A DNA stretch of 64,000 nt from VXPQ01 sp964608315 (GTDB lineage Bacteria > Bacteroidota > Rhodothermia > Rhodothermales > VXPQ01). Below, in pieces: positions 1-9,420 of this stretch. The position numbers were made by a program, and so were the translations under genes. The notes below the pieces were generated by a model. That model saw nothing but the letters and a program-made list of their open reading frames with translations. It made no database searches and was not told the origin of the DNA. The DNA lies in the NCBI GenBank assembly GCA_964608315.1, contig CAZSNF010000006.1, positions 1-64,000 of the forward strand, read 5' to 3'. Position 1 is the first letter of the stretch; the number at the start of each line of letters is the position of its first letter.

Positions 1-1
1 C

Positions 2-244
2 GGCGAGGGCCGGGAGCTGGGGCGTTCCGGGACGCTCGTTTATACGCGCAGCCGGATGCGCATGCTTCTGGAGCGCTTGCCGGAGGGCGAAACCGTGTTC
101 CTGCGCTTTACGCCGCAGGGGTCTGTTCGGGCTCCGGCGCCCGCGGTCGTTCCGTGGCGCGCGGCGCAGCGGGAGCGGCGGGACATAGGCGCCGCGCTGG
201 ACGACGGGAAGACGCGGTCGGCTGCGCTCGCCGAAAGGCCCTGA
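2..244 (+). CDS. 3' end of an unidentified protein (partial)
   Basis: An open frame enters from the left edge and stops at TGA 242-244, giving the last 80 residues of a protein whose start lies outside the window. Residues encoded before the first internal ATG (GRELGRSGTLVYTRSRMRML) continue without a break, and the mixed Arg/Glu/Phe/Leu composition up to VFLRFTP looks protein-like. The last 40 residues are Ala/Arg-rich and may be weakly constrained. I do not recognise the family. It could also be chance coding in GC-rich DNA. Confidence 0.35.
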   Translation, partial: GEGRELGRSGTLVYTRSRMRMLLERLPEGETVFLRFTPQGSVRAPAPAVVPWRAAQRERRDIGAALDDGKTRSAALAERP

Positions 245-913
245 AAACAGCCTGGCGCGGCGCTTGCGGAAAAGCCATGAGGAAGCCCGGGCCGTCATGG
301 AGTCCAGCGGGCCGGCGCCCGGAAGATTTCGCAGCCCGTTTGCAGCCGACGCTCGCCGTGCGCGCGGCCCTTCCCGGCGAGACGAGGAAGCAAGTCGCGG
401 GGCGCCGCCGGAGGGCAGGTCGCGAATGCGGGTTTAAAAATTTAACCGCTCTATGTTCGAGGTTAAATTATTTAAGGAAGCTCTGATTTAATGCTGCCTG
501 TCGCGGGATAAGTATGCCCTGGCGCGCCGTTTTGGGGCGTCAGGGACGCGAAAACGCGGCAATATCGGCTGTTTGGCCATGAATTCGGCTCCTGACAGCG
601 CCTCTGCAACCCGAAATCGCCCTTCCCAAGCCGCGAATGGTCCATTTGGCTCACAAGAACGCTCTGCTTCCTGATAATTATCTCGCGCGATTTTGGAAGT
701 TACCCCTGTTTGTCTTACTCTGTCCTTCATTCAATTCGGATCGGGGCGGGCCCCGGGTAGCGCAGCAAGTCCATGTACGCTCCCGAATCCGGGCAGGGGA
801 AATGCGGTCGTTACCGGTTCCGTGCATGCGAGAATCGTGAGGCGCGGCGCCTGAGGCGAGCGTTCGCATTCGGATTATCCTGTCGCCCGTCCGACGACGA
901 CATTCGCCACGCC
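245..913. other. Long intergenic region before the first secreted-protein gene
   Basis: No convincing gene is seen. Short frames here are Arg/Ala-rich out-of-frame readings. The region holds a pair of AT-rich inverted repeats at 431-477, directly followed by AGGAAGCTCTGATTTAAT (475-492), which resembles the end sequence of the dispersed repeat family found elsewhere in the window. It must also hold the promoter and leader for the gene starting at 914. Confidence 0.5.
431..477. promoter_or_regulatory. Pair of AT-rich inverted repeats
   Basis: GGTTTAAAAATTTAACC at 431-447 and GGTTAAATTATTTAAGG at 461-477 are two near-palindromes separated by 13 bases, in otherwise GC-rich DNA. Their similarity and spacing suggest an operator pair or a promoter region. 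No regulator can be named, and a decayed repeat is an alternative. Confidence 0.3.
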
Positions 914-3139
914 ATGATGCGTTTCCCCGCCATATCGCTCGCAATGCTTGCGCTTTGCTTCCCGTTAGGCAGGGCCGCCGCTCAGGGTGAGAATCCGCCG
1001 CTTGGCGAAGACGGCTACATCTTTTTCGCGAACGGGGTGAATTTGACCGTATCGTCTTTCGACGGCGGCGTGGTCGACGATCCGAAGGACGCTTCCAACA
1101 AGGCGATCCGATACGATCCGGGCGACTATTCTTATCAGGCCTTTCGTTTTGCGTCTCCCCACCGCGACCTGACGGCGAATCGCGACAGCAGCCATGTTTT
1201 GCATTTTCGCATTCTCGCGGATCCGGCCAACGCGTCGCACGCCCCGGAGAACGAGTTGACGATCATGTTCGAAGATTATTGGGACGGCAGCCAGGCGGAC
1301 GATGGTTCGGCGAATCTCCCCTTTCGCCTGCATTGGGTAATTCCGAACGACATGCGCGACGGGGAATGGCATGACGTGTCGGTCGCTTTGCCTCCGCCGA
1401 CCTGGCGGGAACTTGAGGACGGCAAGGCGGACGGCTCCATTTCCGGGCTGGAAGCCCACTGGATATACGGGGGCGGGTGGACGCAGGGCACGGGCGGCGT
1501 GGCGCTCGACCTCATGGGTCCGAACACGGCTACGCGCCCTGATCTGTGGGCCGAATTCGAATGGGATAACGTGCATGCGGTCGGCCCCTTCTGGAACTGG
1601 GCCGCGGGCTCGGCCAGCGACGCCGGCGCCGTCTGGCTGGACGACGTATTCATCGGACCCGCCGACCTTGATCTTTCGGCTGCTTCCGATCCGCCCGCAG
1701 CCATGGCTGGCGTGGCGTTCTTCTACATGATGGGAAACCCCGATAACAGAATTGGATGGACGCACGTAAACCAGGCTTTCGCCTACAACGCGTATTTCAG
1801 CGAGGACGCCATCACGGATATATCCGCCGAGGGGGTGTCGCTGCTGGAAAAAGTCATTCCGGATGAGCCGTACCCCTTTGTTTCCCATTTCGTCGAGTCG
1901 CCGCACCCGTCCGTCGATACCGAACTCCATTACGCCGTGACGAGCCTGAGCGAGTTCGGCGTGGAGAATCCGGACGTTTCCAGCAGTTCCGGCTCTATCG
2001 ACAACCCGTATATCCCCATTTTGCCAACCATCGCGCACCTGACGGAGGAGGAAGCCAACCGGCTCTTCGACGACCTCACAGCAGGCAGCGCTTCGGGAGC
2101 GGGATTTCCCGACGCCGCGCGCCCGTTCGTCGTGGACTCTGCGCATTCGCAGCTTTCCGAATCGCTCACGTTGCCCGACAGCGACGAAGACCTTTCGGCC
2201 AGGGTGTGGCTGGGATATTCGGACGAGAACGAATTATGGATCTACGCGGAAGTCACCGACGACGCGCGCGAATTCCAGCCCGCAGACGCCGTACCGGGAA
2301 ATGCCTGGGGATACGACTCCATCGAATTGGGATGGGGGAACTACGACGTGCGCGACGCGGGCGGCTCGCCGCTGGGCGGTTCGCCCCATGGCGACATGAT
2401 GCGCGGGGACTACGCCGACTACCAGTTCCGCGTCTGGGCGCAGGTAGACGCCGGCGGCGACGTCGCGATGAGTCGTACGTACGCAGGCTGGAGCATCGAC
2501 GCCGAACCGCAAGGCGGCGGAGCAGCGCACGGCGTACTCGTGGACGAGAACGGCGACGAGATCGGGTACAAGATGCTGGCGGTCATTCCGCTGAACGCCA
2601 TTCAGAACGTCAGCGAGGGGGACGTCGTGCTTGATCCGCCGGGTCCCGCGGAAATTCGCCTCGTTCCGTTCACCATTACGCTGAACGACGCCGACGGAGA
2701 AGGGTGCGCGGGCAACGCGCCGGACATTAACTGTCGTTCGCACCAGATCACCTGGAGCCTCGATCCCTCGGTGAATAACCAGTGGTGGAATACGCCGAGT
2801 CAGTGGCAAGTGGTTGCGATGACGGGACGGGACAGGGCCGTATCCAGCGAAGGCGAGTCGACGCTCCCGGATGCGTACGCCCTGGCGCAGAACTATCCGA
2901 ACCCGTTCAATCCCGCCACCACCATTCGCTTCCGCCTTGCGAACGCGGAGACTGTAACGTTGCGCGTATTCGATATGCTGGGGCGCGAAGTCGCCGCGCT
3001 GCTGGACGGTCGGACCATGCCCGCCGGCGTCCATGACGTCCGCTTCGACGCGGACCGCCTTGTGTCGGGCGCGTATTTTTACCGCCTGGAGGCGGGCGCC
3101 GCCTTCGTCCGAACGAAAAAAATGATTTTGCTAAAGTAA
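914..3139 (+). CDS. Secreted CBM9-like protein with T9SS sorting domain
   Basis: 741 residues from ATG 914. That start puts a signal peptide (MMRFPAISLAMLALCFPL...AAAQ) at the N-terminus; upstream in-frame ATGs add an unlikely Arg-rich leader. About residues 25-260 form an N-terminal beta-rich domain ending in YLDDVFIGPADLDL-like sequence (here WLDDVFIGPADLDL). A fibronectin-like segment follows, then a family 9 carbohydrate-binding-like domain (WIYAEVTDD, then ELGWGNYDVRD). The last 85 residues are a type A T9SS sorting domain (NYPNPFNPATTIRF, VFDMLGREVAALLDG, ending KKMILLK). The protein is closely paralogous along its length to the one at 19634-21952. Role inferred: surface or released polysaccharide-binding protein. 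It opens a row of co-directional envelope genes, 46 bp before the TonB receptor. Confidence 0.85.
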   Translation: MMRFPAISLAMLALCFPLGRAAAQGENPPLGEDGYIFFANGVNLTVSSFDGGVVDDPKDASNKAIRYDPGDYSYQAFRFASPHRDLTANRDSSHVLHFRILADPANASHAPENELTIMFEDYWDGSQADDGSANLPFRLHWVIPNDMRDGEWHDVSVALPPPTWRELEDGKADGSISGLEAHWIYGGGWTQGTGGVALDLMGPNTATRPDLWAEFEWDNVHAVGPFWNWAAGSASDAGAVWLDDVFIGPADLDLSAASDPPAAMAGVAFFYMMGNPDNRIGWTHVNQAFAYNAYFSEDAITDISAEGVSLLEKVIPDEPYPFVSHFVESPHPSVDTELHYAVTSLSEFGVENPDVSSSSGSIDNPYIPILPTIAHLTEEEANRLFDDLTAGSASGAGFPDAARPFVVDSAHSQLSESLTLPDSDEDLSARVWLGYSDENELWIYAEVTDDAREFQPADAVPGNAWGYDSIELGWGNYDVRDAGGSPLGGSPHGDMMRGDYADYQFRVWAQVDAGGDVAMSRTYAGWSIDAEPQGGGAAHGVLVDENGDEIGYKMLAVIPLNAIQNVSEGDVVLDPPGPAEIRLVPFTITLNDADGEGCAGNAPDINCRSHQITWSLDPSVNNQWWNTPSQWQVVAMTGRDRAVSSEGESTLPDAYALAQNYPNPFNPATTIRFRLANAETVTLRVFDMLGREVAALLDGRTMPAGVHDVRFDADRLVSGAYFYRLEAGAAFVRTKKMILLK

Positions 3140-3185
3140 CGCATATGGTTATCTTGCCTTTGCCCGTCCCCGTCTTCCTGTCTCC

Positions 3186-5960
3186 ATGACCTCTTGCGCG
3201 CGATTTACATATAATCGCCTTTGCGCGATCATTCCGCTGCTGATTGTTTGCGCGATGGCGCTGCAATCTGCGGCGGCGTTCGCGGCTCCGTCCGGGCCCA
3301 CCGGGAAAATCGCGGGCCGCGTTACAGAGGCCGATACGGGGGATCCGCTTCCCGGGGTCAATGTGGTGATCGCCGGCACCGTTCAGGGAGGGACCACGGA
3401 TGCGGAAGGCTATTACTTTATCCTTAACGTTCCGCCCGGCGCGTACTCCGTGCAGGCCTCGTTCATCGGATTTGCGACGATAACCGTGGAGAATGTCCGG
3501 GTCGTGCAGGACAACACGGCTACCGTGGACTTTGCGCTGCGCGAGGAAATCATCGAGGGCGAAGAGGTGGTCGTGGTTGCAGAGCGTCCCATCGTCGAGA
3601 TGGACCGCACGACCACTACGGCGGTGGTCGATAGCGAGCAGCTCGAAGCCTTGCCTATCACCAACATCGGGGACGTCATCAACCTGCAAGCCGGGGTGGT
3701 GGACGGCCATTTCAGGGGCGGGCGCATCGGCGAAGTGGCGTATCTCGTGAACGGGGTGCCCATCAACAACGCATTCAGTCAGACGGCCTCGTTCGACGTA
3801 GAACAAAACATGGTGTCGAGCCTCGAGGTCATCAGCGGCGTGTTCAACGCAGAGTACGGGCAGGCGTTGTCGGGGGTGGTGAACATCGTTACGAAAGACT
3901 TGCCCGACCGCTGGTCCGGTTCTTTCCTGAGTTACGCGGGCGCTATCGTCAGCAGCCGCGAGCTCGAGTTTCTCCACCGCACCGTCGAGCCGGGCGCTTT
4001 TCTCGCGCCCTCCGATTTCGTGTCGGAGCGCTATAGCTACACCGAGGCCGCCGCATTCCCCAACATCGTCGATGCGCAGGCGTCGCTGGGCGGGCCGTTG
4101 CTCCGGGACCGGCTTGGGTTGCAAGCCTCGGTTCGGTACCTGCGGGATCAGTCTCATTTCATCGGGCGCAACCTTTTTTCGCCTTCTGATTCGTCGGCCA
4201 ACCTGAACACCGGGCTGCCGCCCGAAGCATGGCTTGTCGAATCGACGGGCGACGGCGATTTCACCTCTCGCAACCGTACGGAACGCCTTTCCGTCAACGG
4301 CGCCTTCGGCTTCCAGGTCACGCCGAAATTCAAGGTCGATTACAACTTCTTTTTCCAGGGCGGCGCGTTCTATCCGTTCAGTCATTTCCGCAAGTACGTT
4401 CCGGACGGAATCAACCGGGTCGAGTTTCTGAACCAGACGCACATCGCGGGGTTGCGCTGGACCGTCGACAACCGGTCTTTCGCAAACCTGTCCTATAGCT
4501 ACCTGCACGACAAAACCGACGTGCGCCTGTACAAGGACCCCACCGACTCCCGCTACCAGTCGAGCCAATTGAGCTCCCTGCAAGGCCAGTTCGCCTTTGC
4601 GGTGGGCGGGAACGATTTGAACACCAGCGACCAGCTTACCGCCACGCATAGCATCGTCGGCGACTACACCCGGCAGTTCAACCGGGTGCACCTGGTCAAA
4701 ACGGGCTTTCTGCTTCGGTTGCACAACCTCGACAATCGGGATTTCGGCATTGAAAAGTCGTTCCGGACCGGCAATCTGCCCCAGCCGTCGCCGGACATGT
4801 GGAGCGACAACAGCCTCAACACCTCTCCGAAGGAATTTGCGGCCTATGTCCAGGACAAAATGGAATTCACGGGCCTGATCGCCAACGTGGGGCTTCGTTT
4901 CGACTATTTCGACCCGGATTATCTGATTCCCCTGGATTGGCAGCAGGCGAACCTGGCGGATATTCCTGATCCGGCCAATTCGTCCGCGACAATTTCGAAT
5001 CGGGACAAAGCGCCCGTGCAATACCAGTTCAGCCCCCGCGTGGGCATCGCCTTTCCCATTTCGTCGACGGGCGTGATGCGGTTCTCGGCGGGGTTGTTCT
5101 TCCAGGTGCCGGCGTTCAGCATTTTGTATTCCAATCCCGAGTATGAGATCAATCCGACGTCCAGCGTGAACAGTTTCGGCAACCCGAATCTCAAGCCCGA
5201 ACGCACGCTTTCCTTCGAAGTGGGGCTTCAGCAGGGGCTGACGGACGACGTTGGCCTGGAACTGACCATCTTTTCGAAAGACATCCGTAACCTGACCGGA
5301 CAGGACATTCTGCGCAACCCCAACGGCGACTTCGCCATTCGCTGGATCAATCGGGACTTCGGCACGATTCGCGGCATGACTTTCTCGCTTTTCCAGCGTC
5401 CCGGCGGGCGGCTGAGCTGGACGCTGGATTACACGTTGCAATTCGCCGAGGGCACGTCGTCGAGTCCCGGAGAGGCGTTCGGGCGGCAGCAATCGGGCCT
5501 CGAAGCCATTCTTTCCCTGGTCCGGCTCGACTGGGATCGCCGCCACGTGCTCAACAATACGGTTACGATCAATCCGGTCAGCGGGCTGAACCTGACGCTT
5601 ATCAACCGCCTGCAGAGCGGCACCCCGTACACCACGATCCGCGACGACGTGGTGTCGAACCTGAAAAACAACGCCGCGCGGCCTGTTACCTACGGTACGG
5701 ACGTGCGCGCGTACTACAAGCCGCCTTTTCTCGGCCCGGACGTCCAGCTCTTTCTGCAAGTGCAGAATCTGTTCGACATTGAGCAGGAAGTCAACGTGTA
5801 TTCCGACACGGGCCGCGCCGACGAGTCCGTGGAGCTGGAGCGGCTTCGCCGTACGGGCGGCGAGGTGGGCGGCCTGAACACCATCGACGAGTGGTTCTAC
5901 CGACAGGAATTTTTCGGCGCCCCGCGAAGAATCAGCCTGGGACTCAATTACCGATTTTAA
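3186..5960 (+). CDS. TonB-dependent outer-membrane receptor
   Basis: 924 residues. A signal peptide ends near residue 35 (QSAAAFAA). Residues about 38-125 are a carboxypeptidase-regulatory-like domain (GRVTEADTGDPLPGVNVVIA, then GTTDAEGYYFI), typical of Bacteroidota receptors. The plug follows (TNIGDVINLQAGVV, YLVNGVPINNAF, FNAEYGQALSGVVNIVTKD), then a long beta-barrel ending in the aromatic motif GLNYRF. It would import a TonB-dependent ligand across the outer membrane; the nearby glycanases suggest an oligosaccharide, but that is inference. No SusD partner is encoded next to it. The gene downstream (36 bp) encodes a large secreted protein instead. Confidence 0.93.
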   Translation: MTSCARFTYNRLCAIIPLLIVCAMALQSAAAFAAPSGPTGKIAGRVTEADTGDPLPGVNVVIAGTVQGGTTDAEGYYFILNVPPGAYSVQASFIGFATITVENVRVVQDNTATVDFALREEIIEGEEVVVVAERPIVEMDRTTTTAVVDSEQLEALPITNIGDVINLQAGVVDGHFRGGRIGEVAYLVNGVPINNAFSQTASFDVEQNMVSSLEVISGVFNAEYGQALSGVVNIVTKDLPDRWSGSFLSYAGAIVSSRELEFLHRTVEPGAFLAPSDFVSERYSYTEAAAFPNIVDAQASLGGPLLRDRLGLQASVRYLRDQSHFIGRNLFSPSDSSANLNTGLPPEAWLVESTGDGDFTSRNRTERLSVNGAFGFQVTPKFKVDYNFFFQGGAFYPFSHFRKYVPDGINRVEFLNQTHIAGLRWTVDNRSFANLSYSYLHDKTDVRLYKDPTDSRYQSSQLSSLQGQFAFAVGGNDLNTSDQLTATHSIVGDYTRQFNRVHLVKTGFLLRLHNLDNRDFGIEKSFRTGNLPQPSPDMWSDNSLNTSPKEFAAYVQDKMEFTGLIANVGLRFDYFDPDYLIPLDWQQANLADIPDPANSSATISNRDKAPVQYQFSPRVGIAFPISSTGVMRFSAGLFFQVPAFSILYSNPEYEINPTSSVNSFGNPNLKPERTLSFEVGLQQGLTDDVGLELTIFSKDIRNLTGQDILRNPNGDFAIRWINRDFGTIRGMTFSLFQRPGGRLSWTLDYTLQFAEGTSSSPGEAFGRQQSGLEAILSLVRLDWDRRHVLNNTVTINPVSGLNLTLINRLQSGTPYTTIRDDVVSNLKNNAARPVTYGTDVRAYYKPPFLGPDVQLFLQVQNLFDIEQEVNVYSDTGRADESVELERLRRTGGEVGGLNTIDEWFYRQEFFGAPRRISLGLNYRF

Positions 5961-5996
5961 CGACGATCGCCACGCCCACCGGAGCCCTGCGCCATC

Positions 5997-8900
5997 ATGT
6001 ACGCTTCCCGTTTCCTGTTTCCAATGCGCCTTGCGCGGCTGCTTTTCGTAGCCGCCGCGGCGTTCGGCGTGCTCGGGTTCGCCGGCGCGGGGACGGCGCG
6101 GGCGCAGAACGCCGAGGCCATTCCCGACGACCTGCGCGGCAACGAAACCTTTATTGCGCGCGGCATTCTGGACGGAAATCTGATCGAAACCAATTTCCGC
6201 AACCACGGCGAACTTTCTCGCTGGAACGACTTGCCGTGGGGGGTCTGGCCAAGGGGCATCGGGGGGCGGCACATCGACGGCATCGGCGCCATCGCGGCCG
6301 GACAGGTGCCCGGCGAACGGCGCAAGTGGCAACCCCTTGGCTTCTATCAGGGCGCGCGGGGCGACACCACGCTGAATCCGTTCATTCTTACCTATCGGGA
6401 TTTCGGCAAACGGACCGGGCCTTCGGGCGAACTCTGGGGCTGGCTGCCGCTGCCGGGATTCAACAACCCGAACCGCCTCGATCCCATTACGATGAGCAGG
6501 ACCCCGACGCCGGCGATCAGCTCCGATCCTGCGTCGTGGCCTGTATTCTGGCCCGACCGCCTCGATAGCCCCGACGACCCCGGCTGGCGCAACGACGAGA
6601 TCGACGGGGATCTCTCCCTGGCGGCATGGAACGGCTTTTTCGGCAAGGGCGTGTTCAACGCCGATCTGGAAAGTTATTACGTGATGGACGACCACTCCGA
6701 CATGGAGTACGCCATCGACCCTGTCACGAATAATCCCAACAGCGAGTTCGGCGTGTATTATCCAAGTCCGTCCGACTCTACGATAGGCGGTCTCGGCATG
6801 CTCAATCAGGTGCGCATTTTCCAGTGGGCGAACATCCTTGCGGAAGACATCATGTTCATTCTGTACCGTTTCTTCAACCGGGGAGAAACGAACCACGACC
6901 GCCTGTATTTCGCGCAGATCATGGACTTTGGCCTTGGCAACGAGGAAGGGGACGAAGTCGGCGCGTACGATCCGATTCAGGACGTGGCGTACGGCTGGGA
7001 TCAGGACGGCATCGGGACGCGGGCGTCGGGCGGCGCGTACGATCTGGGATACACGGGGTTCGCCTTTCTGGAAAGCCCGGCGCGCGCCTTCGACGGCATG
7101 GACAACGACGAGGACGGCATGACGGACGAGTCGCGTTTCGGCGGCCCCGGCGTGCTTGTCGAAGGCTCGGCGGAGATACTTGCAGCGGCTATGGGCGCGC
7201 TCGATGTGCCCAATTTCGTTCGGGCCAACGGCCCCCTTGAAATGCGCCCGGCGTACCTTGCGGGCCGCTGGTGGACGGGCGACGAAAACATGGACTGGGT
7301 GGGATATACGGATACGAACGAAAACGGGCAGTGGGACGCCGGCGAGCAGCTAAACAACGACGTAGGCCGCGACGGCCTCGGGCCGTTCGATCTGGGGTAT
7401 CCCGGCCCCGACACCGGAGAGGCGGACGGCGTCCCAAGCCTTGGAGAACCCAACTTCGACGAGCTGGACGTGGACGAATCGGATCAGGTGGGTCTGACCG
7501 GCTTCGACTTGCAAACGCGCCCCTTCTACGAATCCGGCGACAACCTGCGCGACGACGAATGGATGTGGGATCGGCTTTTCAATGTGGCGCAGTTCCCCCT
7601 CGGGACCACGCCGGACGTGATCGAAGCGGATATCGAGCCGTTTCTGATGTTTTCTTCTGGTCCGGTCAACCTCCCGCCCAAACGCACCGACTTTTTCTCG
7701 ACCGCGTGGATATTCGGTTCCGACGAGCGCGATTTCTTCAAGAACCGCCGCACGGTGCAGAGCATTTTCAACGCCGACTACACGTTCGCGCAGCCGCCGT
7801 TTACTCCGACCCTTACGGCGATTCCCGGCGACGGGCGCGTGGTGCTCAGTTGGGACACGCTCGCCATAGCCAGCTTCGACCGCTTTTCCCAGGAGTTCGA
7901 CTTCGAGGGCTTCAAACTCTACAAGGGAACGAACATTCTGCTGAGCGACGCCCGAAACATCACCGACGTTACGGGCGAGGGCACCTTTTTCGAACCCATC
8001 GCCCAGTTCGACCTGAAAAACGGCATTTCCGGCCCCAGAACCGTGCTGGAAGGCAATGCGGTGTACTACATGGGCGACGACACCGGCCTGCAATTCTTCT
8101 ATGTGGACGAAGAGGTGACGAACGGACTCACCTATTATTATGCGCTGGTGGCGTACGACCGGGGGGTGGGCAGTATCGATCCGCAGGAAAACACCTTCCG
8201 GATCAGCGCTACCCAGGCCGGGAATATCACGGGGTTCACGAAAAACGCCGCCGTGGTGACGCCGCGCAGTCTTCCGGCGGGCTACGTAGGGGGCGGAGCC
8301 AACGAAACGCTGGAGGAAGTGAACGGCGGAATTGGCACCGGCTCCATTTCGGTCAGCCTTTTCCAGGAGGAAGTGGTCGATTTCGATACGTTCTACCGTC
8401 TTGAATTTTTCGACGCTCCCCATCCGGCCAATCCGGACCTGTACGTTACGAGCAGCTATCAGGTCATGCGTCTTTCGGACGGGAAGGTCGTTTTCGGCCC
8501 TGCCCGGTTGACCGATGTGTCGCCGCCTATCGAAGGGTTCACGGTGTCGTTCGCCAACGATACGCTCGTGGTGCTGGACGAAGAGCGCACGGGGTACGTG
8601 TCGAACGCCGGATCGCCCAATGAACTGCTTGGCCCGGACCCCACCGCGCTGGACGGCTTTTCGACCGACTGGGTGGCGCACATCCGCGAAGATTCTACGT
8701 CGGCGTATACGCCCTCGGCATGGACCTACGAACTGCACTGGGTAGATCCCGCAGATTCGCTGTACCGTCCGCCGCGCGTGTTCGGCTTCCTCCGCGAGCA
8801 GATACCCATCTTCGCCGTCAATGCAACGAAGCAGCGGCCTGCAGATATGTTGATTGAGGATCGGAACGACAACAGGACGTTCGATCCCGGAGACGATCTC

Positions 8901-9410
8901 ATCATTTTCGAACGCTACGACAGCAGGAGTCCGCGGCTTTACCGCTACCGGATCACTTTTTCCGCAGGGGCCAATTCCACGCCGCCCAGCCCGGGCGATG
9001 TGTTGCGCATCTCTGTCACCCGACCATTCGCCACCGGCGACTTTTTCCAGTTCTCTCTCAAGTCGTCCACTATTGACATAGACGCGGCGCGGAACGAACT
9101 GGACCAGATCGCCGTGGTTCCGAATCCGTACGTGGGCGCCTCGTCTTTCGAGCCCCGCTCCCAGATCGAGGGCCGCGGCGAGCGCCGGGTGCAGTTCATC
9201 AACCTGCCCCGGCAATGCACCATTCGGATATTCAACATTCGGGGCGAACTCATAAAAACCCTGGAGCACGACGGATTTCTTGCGGACGGATCCATATTCT
9301 GGGACCTCCGTACGGAAGATCAGCAGGACGTAGCGTTCGGCGTGTACGTATTTCATGTGGAGGCGCCCGACGTAGGGGAGCATGTGGGCAAGTTTGCGCT
9401 CATCAAATAG
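5997..9410 (+). CDS. Large secreted protein with C-terminal T9SS-like domain
   Basis: 1137 residues, start ATG 5997, with a signal peptide (MYASRFLFPMRLARLLFVAA...ARAQ). The middle has Asp/Asn-rich loops that resemble calcium-binding repeats (DGMDNDEDGMTDESRF; DTNENGQWDAGEQ). Fibronectin-like segments follow (LTAIPGDGRVVLSWDTLA; GLTYYYALVAYDRG). The end (VVPNPYVG, then IRIFNIRGELIKTLEHDG and FHVEA...GKFALIK) is a T9SS/FlgD-like sorting domain. It lies between the TonB receptor (36 bp) and the PorV-like gene (10 bp) in one probable operon, so it is likely exported by T9SS and may act with the receptor at the surface. No catalytic family was recognised. Confidence 0.85.
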   Translation: MYASRFLFPMRLARLLFVAAAAFGVLGFAGAGTARAQNAEAIPDDLRGNETFIARGILDGNLIETNFRNHGELSRWNDLPWGVWPRGIGGRHIDGIGAIAAGQVPGERRKWQPLGFYQGARGDTTLNPFILTYRDFGKRTGPSGELWGWLPLPGFNNPNRLDPITMSRTPTPAISSDPASWPVFWPDRLDSPDDPGWRNDEIDGDLSLAAWNGFFGKGVFNADLESYYVMDDHSDMEYAIDPVTNNPNSEFGVYYPSPSDSTIGGLGMLNQVRIFQWANILAEDIMFILYRFFNRGETNHDRLYFAQIMDFGLGNEEGDEVGAYDPIQDVAYGWDQDGIGTRASGGAYDLGYTGFAFLESPARAFDGMDNDEDGMTDESRFGGPGVLVEGSAEILAAAMGALDVPNFVRANGPLEMRPAYLAGRWWTGDENMDWVGYTDTNENGQWDAGEQLNNDVGRDGLGPFDLGYPGPDTGEADGVPSLGEPNFDELDVDESDQVGLTGFDLQTRPFYESGDNLRDDEWMWDRLFNVAQFPLGTTPDVIEADIEPFLMFSSGPVNLPPKRTDFFSTAWIFGSDERDFFKNRRTVQSIFNADYTFAQPPFTPTLTAIPGDGRVVLSWDTLAIASFDRFSQEFDFEGFKLYKGTNILLSDARNITDVTGEGTFFEPIAQFDLKNGISGPRTVLEGNAVYYMGDDTGLQFFYVDEEVTNGLTYYYALVAYDRGVGSIDPQENTFRISATQAGNITGFTKNAAVVTPRSLPAGYVGGGANETLEEVNGGIGTGSISVSLFQEEVVDFDTFYRLEFFDAPHPANPDLYVTSSYQVMRLSDGKVVFGPARLTDVSPPIEGFTVSFANDTLVVLDEERTGYVSNAGSPNELLGPDPTALDGFSTDWVAHIREDSTSAYTPSAWTYELHWVDPADSLYRPPRVFGFLREQIPIFAVNATKQRPADMLIEDRNDNRTFDPGDDLIIFERYDSRSPRLYRYRITFSAGANSTPPSPGDVLRISVTRPFATGDFFQFSLKSSTIDIDAARNELDQIAVVPNPYVGASSFEPRSQIEGRGERRVQFINLPRQCTIRIFNIRGELIKTLEHDGFLADGSIFWDLRTEDQQDVAFGVYVFHVEAPDVGEHVGKFALIK

Positions 9411-9420
9411 GGGACGCGTT

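Noticed and set aside
154..486. 110-codon frame near the left edge
   Set aside because: Very Arg/Ala-rich, overlaps the partial gene in another frame and runs into the AT-rich palindromes; no protein-like pattern.
2907..6896. 1329-codon open frame on the minus strand
   Set aside because: It lies antisense to the TonB receptor and the secreted protein, both with clear domains. The translation is Arg/Val/His-rich without motifs; such long antisense frames are common in GC-rich genes.
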